Below, one piece after another: positions 1-8,650 of a stretch of 64,000 nucleotides of DNA. The stretch covers positions 88,066-152,065 of the forward strand of contig JBEPUW010000005.1 of the NCBI GenBank assembly GCA_041691315.1, given 5' to 3'. The position numbers were made by a program, and so were the translations under genes. Under the pieces are notes generated by a model. The model saw only the letters and a list, made by a program, of their open reading frames with translations. It made no database searches and was not told the DNA's origin. Source of the stretch: Poindextera sp041691315 (GTDB lineage Bacteria > Pseudomonadota > Alphaproteobacteria > Caulobacterales > Caulobacteraceae). Position 1 is the stretch's first letter. Each line of letters begins with the position of its first letter.

Positions 1-2
1 TT

Positions 3-1712
3 GGCCGCACCGCCTACGCGGTGTGGATAACCGCGGTCGACATCGGTGCGCCGGCATTGGCGGCCATCGTCCTCAATCTTGGCGCCGAATGGGGCGGGCT
101 GCTGTCCGACAAGGCCGAGCAGATGGCGCACGCCGGGGTGGTGGCGGCGATCTGGGGCGCGGCCATATTGGCGCTGGGCCGGGCGCTGGCCACCGACCTG
201 GAGGCCAGCCGCCGGCTGCTCGCTTTTCCAGACCGGACGGCGCGGCGGATGGGGCCGCTGCTGGTCGTCGTGGCCGTCATCACCGCGGCGGGCTTCCTGT
301 TGACTCAGCTCAACTACGTGGCGGGAGCCAGCGTCGCCTCGACCATCGCCGCCAACTGCGTCCTGTCCCTGGCCTATGCCGGGATCGCCGGGGCCATTCT
401 GGTCAGCTTCAGCCGCAACCGCGCAACCGCCGACAGCGAGGCCGAGTTCGGCGAGACGGCGCACTCGCCGGTCTGGACCCTGGTATCGCTGATCCTCTCG
501 GCGGCGATCGTGGTCACGGTGGGCGCGGTGCTGACCGGCTTCACCACGCTGGCGGCCCTGATCTCCAATCAGATCTTTTGGCTGAGCGTCCTGGCCGCCT
601 CGACCTTCCTTATGCTGCGCTTCGTCGACGAGGTCTGCGGCGCCCTGTTCGGTCAGCGCGGCTGGGCGGCGCGGACGCTGAAGGTGTTGTTCAACTTCCG
701 CCGCTCGACCGTCGCCCAGACCGGCATCCTGGTCTCGGCCGCCTTGCAGCTGTGCATCCTGATCGGCGCCGTGACGCTGGCCCTGACCCCCTTCGGCCAG
801 GGCGGCAACCTCTTCCTGGCCCACTTCAGCCAGCTCGGCCAGGCCATCCATATCGGTTCGGCCAGCATCTCGCCGGCGGCGATCGCCAGCGGCCTTGGAG
901 CCCTGGCGGTGGGCATGGGCCTTGTCCACCTGGTGCGCGGCTGGGTAGTTCGCCGCTATCTGCCGGCCACCGACTGGGACGCTGGCGTGCAGAATTCGGT
1001 CAGCACCGGCGTCGGCTATATCGGCGTCGGCATCGCGCTGCTATCGGCGCTCGCGGTCATGGGGCTGGGCTTTGCGCAGATCGCCCTGATCGTCAGCGCG
1101 CTCTCGGTGGGCATCGGCTTCGGGCTGCAGCAGGTGGTGCAGAACTTCGTCTCCGGCGTGATTCTGCTGGTCGAGCGACCGGTGAAGGTGGGCGACTGGG
1201 TCAATGTCGACGGGGTGGAGGGCAATATCCGCCGCATCCGGGTCCGCGCCACCGAGATCGAGACCTTCGATCGCAGCACGGTGATCGTGCCCAATTCCGA
1301 CCTGATCACCAAGAAGGTGCAGAACAAGACGCTCGGCGACCCGCACGCCCGCATCAAGCTGGAGCTGTCGATCGGCAATCCGGCCGATGCGCAACGGGCC
1401 AGCGAGGCGATCCTGAACGTCGCCGCCCAGATGCCGCAGATCCTGAAGGCGCCGAAGCCCGTGGTCTATATCGACGCCCTGGCCGCGGGCGCGGTCGATT
1501 TCGTCGGCTACCTGTTCGTCGCCAGTCCTCGCGACGTCTACAAGACCCGCAGCGCGCTCTATTTCGCGATCCTCGAGGCCTTTGCACAGGCTGGGATCGG
1601 CTTGGCCGGCGTGGTTGGGGCGACCAACGTGGTCGTGGAGCCCGGCCCAACGATGCAGGGTCTGCTGAAGCGCAAGGGCGCCGCGTCGGCCGTCGCCCGG
1701 TCTTCCAGCTAG
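3..1712 (+). CDS. MscS-family mechanosensitive channel, 5' partial
   Basis: The frame is open from the left edge, so the true start lies outside the window. Visible is a membrane protein with many hydrophobic segments followed by the MscS signature: a Gly/Ala-rich pore helix running into GFGLQQVVQNF (nt 1116-1148), then LVERPVKVGDWV and the beta-domain motif FDRSTVIVPNSDL, then an alpha/beta cytoplasmic tail. MscS channels sit in the inner membrane and release solutes when turgor rises. The large number of N-terminal helices suggests a long multi-helix subfamily (DUF3772-like), but the defining N-terminal domain would be upstream, so that subfamily call is inference. It ends about 50 nt before a CtrA box that belongs to the next gene. 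Confidence 0.85.
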   Translation, partial: GRTAYAVWITAVDIGAPALAAIVLNLGAEWGGLLSDKAEQMAHAGVVAAIWGAAILALGRALATDLEASRRLLAFPDRTARRMGPLLVVVAVITAAGFLLTQLNYVAGASVASTIAANCVLSLAYAGIAGAILVSFSRNRATADSEAEFGETAHSPVWTLVSLILSAAIVVTVGAVLTGFTTLAALISNQIFWLSVLAASTFLMLRFVDEVCGALFGQRGWAARTLKVLFNFRRSTVAQTGILVSAALQLCILIGAVTLALTPFGQGGNLFLAHFSQLGQAIHIGSASISPAAIASGLGALAVGMGLVHLVRGWVVRRYLPATDWDAGVQNSVSTGVGYIGVGIALLSALAVMGLGFAQIALIVSALSVGIGFGLQQVVQNFVSGVILLVERPVKVGDWVNVDGVEGNIRRIRVRATEIETFDRSTVIVPNSDLITKKVQNKTLGDPHARIKLELSIGNPADAQRASEAILNVAAQMPQILKAPKPVVYIDALAAGAVDFVGYLFVASPRDVYKTRSALYFAILEAFAQAGIGLAGVVGATNVVVEPGPTMQGLLKRKGAASAVARSSS

Positions 1713-1765
1713 AACCCGGCATTCCGCGCCAGCACACGCCGGGAGCGAGTCGTGTTGCGACCACG

Positions 1766-1780
1766 TTAAGGTTTGATTAA
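1766..1780 (+). promoter_or_regulatory. CtrA box (TTAA-N7-TTAA)
   Basis: TTAA at 1766-1769 and TTAA at 1777-1780 with exactly 7 nt between them match the full CtrA recognition site; the right half continues as TTAACCAT, the extended half-site. It lies 35 nt before the ATG at 1816, so it overlaps or abuts the expected core promoter. CtrA is the master cell-cycle regulator of Caulobacterales. The match is seen directly; binding is inferred. Confidence 0.7.
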
Positions 1781-1815
1781 CCATAATGGACTTGCCCGCA
1801 TTGGCGGAGGCATCC

Positions 1816-2370
1816 ATGCGCATACGATCCTTAGCCCTTGTCGCGGCGATCGGGCTCCTGGGCGGGGCCGCCCAGGTCGATGCTCGCGGCGGCGGGTTCA
1901 TCGGCGGCGCATTTCATGGCGGGATGTTTCATGGCGGCCCGCCCCACGGCATGGCGCCGCTGACGACGCATGCTCCGCCAGCGATCGGGCTGGTCCCATC
2001 GCCCGGCGCACCGCTGTACGCGGTCGCTCCCCCCGATCGGCGGGGCGATGACGGGGTCCGTCACGATTTCCATCACGACGGCGACTTACGGCAGGATGGC
2101 GACTTCCGGCGCGATAGCGATTTCCAGCGCAACCGCGACCGATTTGACGGCGCAGGCCGCCGCATCGGTTTTCCGGGCGGCGCGATCAACTTCGCACCCC
2201 GCCCACCGAGCCGGGCCGTACCGGTCCTGTACAACTTCTACTACGGCGCCAGCGACAACTACTATTCCAACGTGGTCTCGGACTACGGGGCCACGGCCGC
2301 CGCCTGTCCTGGCTGGCGCTGGGATGTATCCAGCCAGACGCGGGTGTGGACGGACAGCTGCCGGGGCTAG
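1816..2370 (+). CDS. Secreted Gly/His-rich hypothetical protein, CtrA-box promoter
   Basis: A 184-residue protein with an N-terminal signal peptide (MRIRSLALVAAIGLLGGA, cleavage likely after VDA), then a Gly/His-rich stretch, an Asp/Arg/His-rich middle and a C-terminal tail rich in Tyr with two Cys (ACPGW, DSC) that could form a disulfide. An upstream in-frame ATG at 1786 would put 10 residues before the signal; ATG 1816 is preferred because GGAGG at 1806-1810 sits 5 nt before it. No family is recognised. Secretion and a CtrA box suggest an envelope or surface protein made at a set point of the cell cycle; that role is inference. Confidence 0.75.
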   Translation: MRIRSLALVAAIGLLGGAAQVDARGGGFIGGAFHGGMFHGGPPHGMAPLTTHAPPAIGLVPSPGAPLYAVAPPDRRGDDGVRHDFHHDGDLRQDGDFRRDSDFQRNRDRFDGAGRRIGFPGGAINFAPRPPSRAVPVLYNFYYGASDNYYSNVVSDYGATAAACPGWRWDVSSQTRVWTDSCRG

Positions 2371-2401
2371 GCGCGTTCAGGCGCACGGCTGCGTCAACAG
2401 C

Positions 2402-2428
2402 CCTCCTTCGCTAAAGCTACGGCGGACA
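2402..2428. repeat. Short imperfect palindromic intergenic repeat
   Basis: The core CTTCGCTAAAGCTACGG is an imperfect hairpin that resembles a short palindrome I recall from intergenic regions of many bacterial genomes (usual core CTTCGCTAAAGCTTCGG). It lies between the secreted-protein gene and tRNA-Gln. A separate hairpin CATCCTA...TAGGATG (ending 2457) follows and touches the tRNA 3' end, possibly a processing or termination structure. Confidence 0.35.
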
Positions 2429-2455
2429 TCCTATCCGCGCTCCGCGCGCGTAGGA

Positions 2456-2529
2456 TGGCTGGGGGACTAGGACTCGAACCTAGAATGACGGTACCAAAAA
2501 CCGCAGTGTTACCATTACACCATCCCCCA
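2456..2529 (-). tRNA. tRNA-Gln (TTG)
   Basis: The reverse strand folds as a complete cloverleaf: acceptor TGGGGGA pairs with TCCCCCA, discriminator G and an encoded CCA (2456-2458). The T arm carries GGTTCGAGTCC. The anticodon loop TTTTGGT puts TTG at positions 34-36, which reads CAA, so glutamine. The U1-A72 pair is typical of tRNA-Gln. It is divergent from tRNA-Pro. Confidence 0.95.
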
Positions 2530-2686
2530 ACGGGACGGGCGCATCGGCAGGAACGCCGGGCGCTGGGCGGCCGGGATATCGCATGGCCCAAGCCATTGCA
2601 ACCACGCCGGAAAGGCGATCGGTCGCGGCTCGCCCGAGGCTCGCTTGCGCCCCCTGGACGCCTCGTCTATAAGCCGCGCCTCGCGT

Positions 2687-2763
2687 CGGAGCATAGCTCA
2701 GCCTGGTAGAGCACCGTCTTCGGGAGGCGGGGGTCGCAGGTTCGAATCCTGCTGCTCCGACCA
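2687..2763 (+). tRNA. tRNA-Pro (CGG)
   Basis: Acceptor CGGAGCA pairs with TGCTCCG, followed by discriminator A and encoded CCA (2761-2763). The D loop has AGCCTGGTAG and the T arm GGTTCGAATCC. The anticodon loop TTCGGGA gives CGG, which reads the CCG proline codon, abundant in a GC-rich genome. It stands as a single gene 112 nt before sppA. Confidence 0.95.
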
Positions 2764-2874
2764 GTATTCCGCCCCCGTCGATACCCATTCGCCCATGGCC
2801 AGCGCGGCATCCGTTGACCGCGCTCGGTGGCGCCCTAGGCTGACCAGCGAATCCCTCGCGGCCAAGGCCTTCCG

Positions 2875-4638
2875 ATGAAGCAGTTTCTCCTCACCATGGC
2901 CGGCGTGTTCGCCGGTCTCGCGCTGTTTTTCATCGGCATTCCGTTCCTGCTGATCAGCCTGGTGATGAGCGCCGCGCATCCGGCCGCGACGCCGGCGGCC
3001 AGCGTGCTGTCGCTCGATCTGCGCGGCGGTCTCACCGACCAGGAACCCGCCACCCTGTTCGGCATCTTCGGCCAGCATTCCATGTCTGTGATGCGCATCG
3101 TCCAGACCCTGCACCGCGCGCAAGCTGACGATCGGGTCAAGGCGCTGTTCATGCGGCTGCCTGACGGCGGTATCGAGCCTGGCGAGGCCGATGAGTTGCG
3201 TCTGGCCGTGCGCGCCTTCCATGCCACCGGCAAGCCGGTCTTCGCCTTCAGCCAGGGCCTCTATCCGGCCGGGGTGATCACCTCGACCTATATGCTGGGC
3301 GCGGCCGCGGACGAGTTCTGGATGCAGCCTGGCGCGCCGTTCCAGGCGACCGGCCTGGCCAACCAGGGGCTGTTCTTCAAGCGCCTGTTCGACAAGTACG
3401 GGGTGAAGGCCGATTTCGAGCAGCGGTATGAGTACAAGACCGCGCTCAACGGCTACCGGTACGACGACTTCACCGCCGCCCACCGCGAGTCCGACCTGTC
3501 CTGGATGGGCTCGGTCTATGACAGCGCCATCGCCGCCGCGGCGGCCGACCGCAAGACCAGCCCGCAGGCGCTGAAGACGCTGATCGAGGCCGGCCCCTAC
3601 GACGCCGCCGACGCCAAGGCCAAGGGACTGATCGACAAGCTGGGCCAGGTGCGCCAAGCCGAACAGGCTCTGGTCAACCGCGCCGGCAGCGAGGCCAAGC
3701 TGATCGATATCAGTGACTATGCCGCAAACGGCGGCGGCGCGTCGGGCGTCGGCGCTCCGGTGGTGGCGGTGGTCTCCGCCGAGGGCGACATCGTCACCGG
3801 ACCCGGCGGCGCCGGCGTCGGCTCGCAGAACATCAATGCCGACGACGTCGCCGACGCCCTCTATGCCGCGACGAACGACAAGTCGGTCAAGGCCATCGTC
3901 TTCCGCGAATCCTCGCCCGGCGGCTCGGACACCGCGTCCGAGGAAATCCTGGCCGCCGTCCGCGCCGCCAAGGCGGTCAAGCCGGTGGTGATCTCCATGG
4001 GGACCTACGGCGCCTCGGGCGGCTATTGGATCGCCTCGGAGGCCTCGGCCATCGTCGCCGAGCCCAGCACGCTCACCGGCTCGATCGGGGTGTTCGGCGG
4101 CAAGATCGTGTTCGGGCCGGCCCTGGCCAAGTTCGGCGTCGATATGCGCGACCTCAGCGTCGGCGGCCCTTACGCCAATGCCGACAGCCCGGCCGGTGAG
4201 TTTACGCCGCAGCAGCGCGCGGCCTTCGCGGCGTCGGTCGACCGGGTCTATGCCGGCTTCATCCAGCGAGTCGCCGATGGTCGGCGCCTGACGCCCGAAC
4301 GGGTGCGCGAGATCGCCAAGGGCCGGGTCTGGACCGGCGCCCAGGCCAAGGACCTCGGCCTGATCGACGAACTGGGCGGCTTCTACCAGGCCGTGGACAG
4401 GGCCAAGGCGCTGGCCGGCCTCGGAACCCAGCAGGTGCGGCTGAAGGCGGTCACCGCGCGGCGTTCGCCCTTCGAGGCCCTCCAGCACGCCTTCGGCATG
4501 GCCGACGCCTCGCTGCACACCCTGTCGGCCGCTGCCGAACTGCTCAACGACCCCCGCGCCCGCGGCCTGATCGACCAGCTCTCAACCGCTCGCCTGCAAA
4601 GCCAGGGCGCCAACCTGCTGGCGCCAGTGCGGTTCTAA
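2875..4638 (+). CDS. sppA: Signal peptide peptidase SppA, 67K type
   Basis: A 587-residue long-form S49 peptidase, anchored in the inner membrane, that degrades cleaved signal peptides. Residues 7-35 form a hydrophobic N-terminal anchor. Two tandem S49 domains follow. The Ser/Lys dyad is visible: Lys188 in YEYKTALNGY (domain 1) and Ser381 in TYGASGGYW (domain 2, codon at 4015), the same arrangement as the tetrameric E. coli enzyme. ATG at 2875 is the first start that leaves the anchor at the very N-terminus; the Shine-Dalgarno is weak. Monocistronic; it faces the opp operon tail to tail. Confidence 0.95.
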   Translation: MKQFLLTMAGVFAGLALFFIGIPFLLISLVMSAAHPAATPAASVLSLDLRGGLTDQEPATLFGIFGQHSMSVMRIVQTLHRAQADDRVKALFMRLPDGGIEPGEADELRLAVRAFHATGKPVFAFSQGLYPAGVITSTYMLGAAADEFWMQPGAPFQATGLANQGLFFKRLFDKYGVKADFEQRYEYKTALNGYRYDDFTAAHRESDLSWMGSVYDSAIAAAAADRKTSPQALKTLIEAGPYDAADAKAKGLIDKLGQVRQAEQALVNRAGSEAKLIDISDYAANGGGASGVGAPVVAVVSAEGDIVTGPGGAGVGSQNINADDVADALYAATNDKSVKAIVFRESSPGGSDTASEEILAAVRAAKAVKPVVISMGTYGASGGYWIASEASAIVAEPSTLTGSIGVFGGKIVFGPALAKFGVDMRDLSVGGPYANADSPAGEFTPQQRAAFAASVDRVYAGFIQRVADGRRLTPERVREIAKGRVWTGAQAKDLGLIDELGGFYQAVDRAKALAGLGTQQVRLKAVTARRSPFEALQHAFGMADASLHTLSAAAELLNDPRARGLIDQLSTARLQSQGANLLAPVRF

Positions 4639-4681
4639 ACACCGCCCCCAGCTCTGAGAGAATGTTGAGTGGCGGGTGTGG

Positions 4682-6298
4682 TCACTTCTTCACGCACAGG
4701 TACTGCACGCGGTGCCAGTCGGTGAGGTTGTCGACCCAGCCGGTGATCTTCGGGTCGACCAGATTCTTCGAAACCAGGAACGAAATGGGAATGATGGCGG
4801 CGTCATTCAGCATGATCGTCTCGGCGCGGGCGAGATAGGCGGCGCGCTTGCCAGCGTCTGGCTCGTTGTCGGCCTTGGCGAGCAGATCGTCATAGACCGG
4901 ATTGTTATAGTCGCCGTAGTTCTGGGCGCCCGTCTTCGACTGCTGGAGTTCGAGGAAGCTCGTCGCGTCGTTGTAGTCGGCGATCCAGGACGCCCCCCCG
5001 AGTTGGAAGTTGCGGATGCGCAAGTCCTGATAGGCGATCTGGCCCTCCTCCTGGCTGATCGTCACTTGCACGCCAACCTCGCGCCAACCGGCCTGTAAGG
5101 CGGCGGCGCCCACGATGGCGTCCGGCGTATCGCCAGTCTTGTATTCGAGCTTCAGCGGGTTGTGGGGGCCGTAGCCCGCCTCCGACAGCAGTTCGCGTGC
5201 GGCTGCCTGGCGGCGCTCGAACGTCCATGACGCCCAGACCGGCGGCGTGATCGACTGGTAGTTCGCGGTGCCTGGCGGCACGAAGGTATAGGCGGGGAGG
5301 CGGCCGTCGCGCGAAAGCTTGCCGGTGAGAAAATCGCGGTCGACGCTCATGTCCAGCGCCAGGCGCACCCGGCGATCCCTGAGCGCCGGCACGTCGTGGG
5401 TGTTGAAGACCAGATAACTGACGCCGAGATAGGTGTGCACCCGCACATAGGCCGGAATCTGGTCGGGCCGGCGCAGATAGGCGACCCGGTTGGAGATGAT
5501 GTTGACGTCGAGATCGAGTTCGCCGCGCCGGACGCGGCGCTCGGCGGCGATAGTGTCTATGGTTGGATACATGTTGATCTGGTCGATGCAGACCGACTTG
5601 GCGTCCCAGTAGAGCGGGTTTTTCTCCAGGGTTATGCGGTCGCCGAGCCGCCAGGAAACCAGCTTGTAGGGGCCATTGGCGACGTAATGGCCGGGATCGG
5701 TCCAGCGGTCGCCCCACCTCTTCACCGCGTGCTCGGGCAGGGGGTACATGGTCTGGTGCTTGGCGATCTCCGGCAGGTAGGGGGCGGGGTGCTCAAGCGT
5801 CAGTTCCAGGGTGTGGTCGTCGATGGCGCGGGCGCCCAGCGCCGTCAGCGGCAGCTTGCCGGCGTTCACCGGCTCGGCGTTTTTGATGAAGAACAGCAGG
5901 TAGGCGTATTGCGACGCCGTCGTCGGGTCCATCAGCCGGCGCAGGCCGAAGACGAAGTCACCGGCGGTCACCGGCACGCCGTCGGACCAGAGGGCGTGGC
6001 GCAGATGGAAGGTCCAGGTCTTGCCGTCCGGGCTGGTCTCCCAGCTGGTCGCCATGCCGGGCACGGGTCGGCCTTCCGGGTCGTTCTGGGTCAGGCCGAC
6101 CAGCATCTCGCCCATCACCCGGTCTTCCCAGGTGCCGGTGGTCTTGGGCGGATCCAGCGACACCGGCTCGGAGCCATTGCCGTATTCCAGGCAGACCGAA
6201 CCGTGCGGGCAGGGTGCTCGGATGGCCTTCTGCGGCCCACAGGCCGCCAGCCCTGCCAGCAGGCCGAGCGCCAGAACCAGGCCAAGCGCCTTGCGCAT
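4682..6298 (-). CDS. oppA: Oligopeptide ABC transporter, substrate-binding lipoprotein
   Basis: A 538-residue SBP_bac_5 family protein. It starts with a lipoprotein signal (lipobox LAAC, Cys about residue 20), so it is tethered outside the inner membrane. The body shows the family pattern: SEPVSLDPPKTTGTWE near the N-terminus, SPDGKTWTFHLRHALWSDG, and VANGPYKLVSWRLGD. It should bind di- or oligopeptides and hand them to OppBC. The start at 6298 is chosen because the lipoprotein signal begins there; frame extension further upstream only overlaps oppC. It is the last gene of oppB-oppC-oppA, 2 nt after oppC. The substrate is inferred from family only; murein peptides or another oligopeptide are possible. 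Confidence 0.9.
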   Translation of the reverse strand: MRKALGLVLALGLLAGLAACGPQKAIRAPCPHGSVCLEYGNGSEPVSLDPPKTTGTWEDRVMGEMLVGLTQNDPEGRPVPGMATSWETSPDGKTWTFHLRHALWSDGVPVTAGDFVFGLRRLMDPTTASQYAYLLFFIKNAEPVNAGKLPLTALGARAIDDHTLELTLEHPAPYLPEIAKHQTMYPLPEHAVKRWGDRWTDPGHYVANGPYKLVSWRLGDRITLEKNPLYWDAKSVCIDQINMYPTIDTIAAERRVRRGELDLDVNIISNRVAYLRRPDQIPAYVRVHTYLGVSYLVFNTHDVPALRDRRVRLALDMSVDRDFLTGKLSRDGRLPAYTFVPPGTANYQSITPPVWASWTFERRQAAARELLSEAGYGPHNPLKLEYKTGDTPDAIVGAAALQAGWREVGVQVTISQEEGQIAYQDLRIRNFQLGGASWIADYNDATSFLELQQSKTGAQNYGDYNNPVYDDLLAKADNEPDAGKRAAYLARAETIMLNDAAIIPISFLVSKNLVDPKITGWVDNLTDWHRVQYLCVKK

Positions 6299-6300
6299 GC

Positions 6301-7206
6301 TCAGCGGTCCTTCGGATCGATGGCGTCGCGGAGGCCGTCGCCGATGAAGTTGAAGGCCATCAGCGTCAGCACCATGACCACCGAGGGAAAGATCAGCAGC
6401 CAGGGCGCCAGGTCCATCTCCTCGGCGCCGTTGGAGATCAGGGTGCCCAGCGAGGTCAGCGGCTCCTGCACCCCCATGCCGAGGAAGCTCAGGAAGCTCT
6501 CCAGCAGGATGACGCCCGGGATGGTCAGGGTGGCGTAGATGACCACGGGACCCAGCAGGTTGGGCACGATGTGGCGGCCAATGATGGCGCGGGTCGAGAG
6601 GCCCGAGGCGCGGGCAGCCTCGACGAATTCCTTCTGCTTCAGGGACAGGGTCTGGCCGCGCACGATCCGCGACATGGTCAGCCATTCGACGCAGCCGATA
6701 GCCAGGAAGATCAGCAGGAAGTGCCGCCCGAAGGTGACCATCAGCAGGATGACGAAGAAGATGAAGGGCAGGGTGTAGAGCACGTCGACGAAGCGCATCA
6801 TCAGTTCGTCCACCGCGCCGCCCAGGAAGCCGGCCGTCGCGCCCCAGGTGACCCCGATGACCAGCGAGACGGCGGTCGCCACCACTCCGATGGCCAGGGA
6901 GACGCGCAAGCCGACCAGCAGGCGCGCCAAAAGGTCGCGTCCGAGCGAATCGGCGCCCAACAGGTGGCCGTGGGTCAGGGGTGGGTCCCAGACGTCGTTC
7001 TTGTTGATGGCGTCGTAGTGGTCCGGCGTCAGATAAGGCCCGACAATGGCCGCCAGCAGGAAGAGGCCGAGCAGGATCATGCTGGCCACCGCGGCGCGGT
7101 TGCGGAACAGCCGCCGCCGCGCGTCGTCCCACAGGCTGCGGCCCTTGGCGGAGGCCTGCTCCATGGTGCGGCTGTCGCGCCTGAGGTTGGTCGCCAGCAC
7201 GGTCAT
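6301..7206 (-). CDS. oppC: Oligopeptide ABC transporter permease OppC
   Basis: A 301-residue inner-membrane permease of the DppC/OppC type. It has an N-terminal cytoplasmic segment with a first helix (ASMILLGLFLLAAIVGPYL), then the BPD_transp_1 core with the EAA loop EAARASGLSTRAIIGRHIVPN that docks the ATPase. C-terminal helices and DPKDR close the protein. It overlaps oppB by 4 nt (ATGA at 7203-7206) and is followed by oppA after 2 nt, so the three are translationally coupled. The EAA loop looks intact, so it should work with an ATPase encoded elsewhere. Confidence 0.92.
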   Translation of the reverse strand: MTVLATNLRRDSRTMEQASAKGRSLWDDARRRLFRNRAAVASMILLGLFLLAAIVGPYLTPDHYDAINKNDVWDPPLTHGHLLGADSLGRDLLARLLVGLRVSLAIGVVATAVSLVIGVTWGATAGFLGGAVDELMMRFVDVLYTLPFIFFVILLMVTFGRHFLLIFLAIGCVEWLTMSRIVRGQTLSLKQKEFVEAARASGLSTRAIIGRHIVPNLLGPVVIYATLTIPGVILLESFLSFLGMGVQEPLTSLGTLISNGAEEMDLAPWLLIFPSVVMVLTLMAFNFIGDGLRDAIDPKDR

Positions 7207-8120
7207 GACAGGCGCACCCTGGGGTCAAGCACGGCCAGCAGCATGTCGCCGGCCAGGTTCAGCGCGATGATCAGGCTGGCGTAGAGGATCAGCACCCCCA
7301 TCACCAGGGTGTAGTCGCGCTGCAGGGCGCCCAGAACGAAGCTCTTGCCCAGGCCCGGCAGGTTGAAGATCTTCTCCACCACCAGCGAGCCGGTGATCAG
7401 GCCGGCGCAGGCGGGCCCCAGATAGGCGACCAGCGGCACGAGCGCCGCGCGCAGGGCATGGCGGAACACCACCGTGGTCTCCGACAGCCCCTTGGCGCGG
7501 GCGGTGCGGATATAGTTGGAATGCAACACCTCGATCATGCCGGCCCGCGTCAGCCGCGAGATGATGGCGACCTGCGGCAGGGCCAGCACCACCACCGGCA
7601 AAACCAGGCTGATCGGCCCGTTCAGGCCGCCGGTCGGCACCCAGCCCAGGTTGGAGGCGAACACCTGTCGCAACAGCGGCGCGGCGACGAAGGAGGGGAT
7701 ACAGACCCCCAGCACCGCCACCCCCATCACCGAATAGTCGAGGCTGTGATTCTGCCGGAGCGCCGCCAGCACCCCCAGGGTGACGCCGACCAGGCTGGCC
7801 AACACCAGGGCGGAAAGGCCGATCTTCAGGCTGGTCGGAAAGCCCTCGCGCACGATCTCGAGCACGCTCTTGTCCTGGTATTTCAGCGACGGTCCGAAAT
7901 CGCCGTGGGCGACCCCGGCCAGATAGCTGACGTACTGGACGCCGAGCGGGCGGTTCATGCCGAACTTGGCCTCGACGTGAGCCAGGATTTCCGGCGGCAG
8001 CTTGCGCGACATCTCGAACGGATTGCCCGGCGCCGCGCGCATCATGAAGAAGGCGGCGGTGATGACCAGAAACAGCGTCGGGATGGCGACGAGCAGCCGA
8101 CGAAGAAGAAACCGCAACAT
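7203..8120 (-). CDS. oppB: Oligopeptide ABC transporter permease OppB
   Basis: A 305-residue DppB/OppB permease. Helix 1 is at the extreme N-terminus (RLLVAIPTLFLVITAAFFMM), followed by the periplasmic stretch RAAPGNPF typical of OppB. The EAA loop is TARAKGLSETTVVFRHALR, and the C-terminal LAVLDPRVRL matches the family. It is the first gene of the operon and should pair with OppC as the transmembrane channel. The promoter must lie in the 107 nt before the divergent DUF442 gene. No oppD/oppF ATPase genes are present on either side, which is unusual for this transporter. Confidence 0.92.
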   Translation of the reverse strand: MLRFLLRRLLVAIPTLFLVITAAFFMMRAAPGNPFEMSRKLPPEILAHVEAKFGMNRPLGVQYVSYLAGVAHGDFGPSLKYQDKSVLEIVREGFPTSLKIGLSALVLASLVGVTLGVLAALRQNHSLDYSVMGVAVLGVCIPSFVAAPLLRQVFASNLGWVPTGGLNGPISLVLPVVVLALPQVAIISRLTRAGMIEVLHSNYIRTARAKGLSETTVVFRHALRAALVPLVAYLGPACAGLITGSLVVEKIFNLPGLGKSFVLGALQRDYTLVMGVLILYASLIIALNLAGDMLLAVLDPRVRLS

Positions 8121-8227
8121 GGAAAGCCCGCCTGGCCGGGCGATTAAGCCGCCGGCGCGGTTGCGAAACTTTCATCCGCGCCCGATGTTGTCAAACGGCC
8201 GCTTGTCGCGGCGCACGGAGCTGCTCG

Positions 8228-8635
8228 ATGGCTGAATTTCGCAAGGTGACCGACGACTTCTCCGTCGCGCCGCAGATCGATCTGGCGGACCTGACCCGCG
8301 CCGCCGAATTGGGCTTCAAGCTGGTCATCAACAACCGCCCTGACGGCGAGGTCCCGGACCAGCCGACGAGCGCGCAGGTCGAGGCCGCGGCCAGGGCGGC
8401 AGGCCTGGACTATGCCTTCATCCCCGTCCGCGGCGGCCCGACGCCGGAACAGGTCGAACAGGAAAACGCCGTCATCGCCGAAGCCCCCGGCCCCATCCTG
8501 GCCTTCTGCCGCTCGGGCACGCGCTCGATCGTCACCTGGTCGCTCGGCCAGGCGAAGATCGGCAAGATCCCCCGCCAAGAACTCGTCGACCTCGGCGCCG
8601 ACGCCGGCTACGACCTGTCGGGGGTGTTGGGGTAG
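8228..8635 (+). CDS. DUF442/TIGR01244 sulfurtransferase-phosphatase
   Basis: A 135-residue protein with a dual-specificity-phosphatase-like fold. The P-loop is FCRSGTRS with the catalytic Cys at residue 94. The N-terminal FRKVTDDFSVAPQI and the NNRPDGEVPDQPT loop are typical of TIGR01244, found alone or fused to beta-lactamase-like hydrolases linked to sulfide metabolism. Here it stands alone, but an MBL hydrolase is encoded 400 nt downstream on the same strand. The precise reaction is not fixed by the sequence: sulfur transfer from a persulfide, or phosphate-ester hydrolysis, are both possible. Confidence 0.85.
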   Translation: MAEFRKVTDDFSVAPQIDLADLTRAAELGFKLVINNRPDGEVPDQPTSAQVEAAARAAGLDYAFIPVRGGPTPEQVEQENAVIAEAPGPILAFCRSGTRSIVTWSLGQAKIGKIPRQELVDLGADAGYDLSGVLG

Positions 8636-8650
8636 GCCATCCCCCAATCC

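Noticed and set aside
2698..4518. A 606-codon minus-strand frame opposite sppA
   Set aside because: Composition is shadow-like (His/Gly/Arg/Leu) and it runs through the tRNA-Pro gene; sppA on the plus strand has complete catalytic motifs.
6299..7228. N-terminal extension of oppA through oppC
   Set aside because: The same frame stays open upstream only as a shadow of oppC; the lipoprotein signal sets the real start at 6298.
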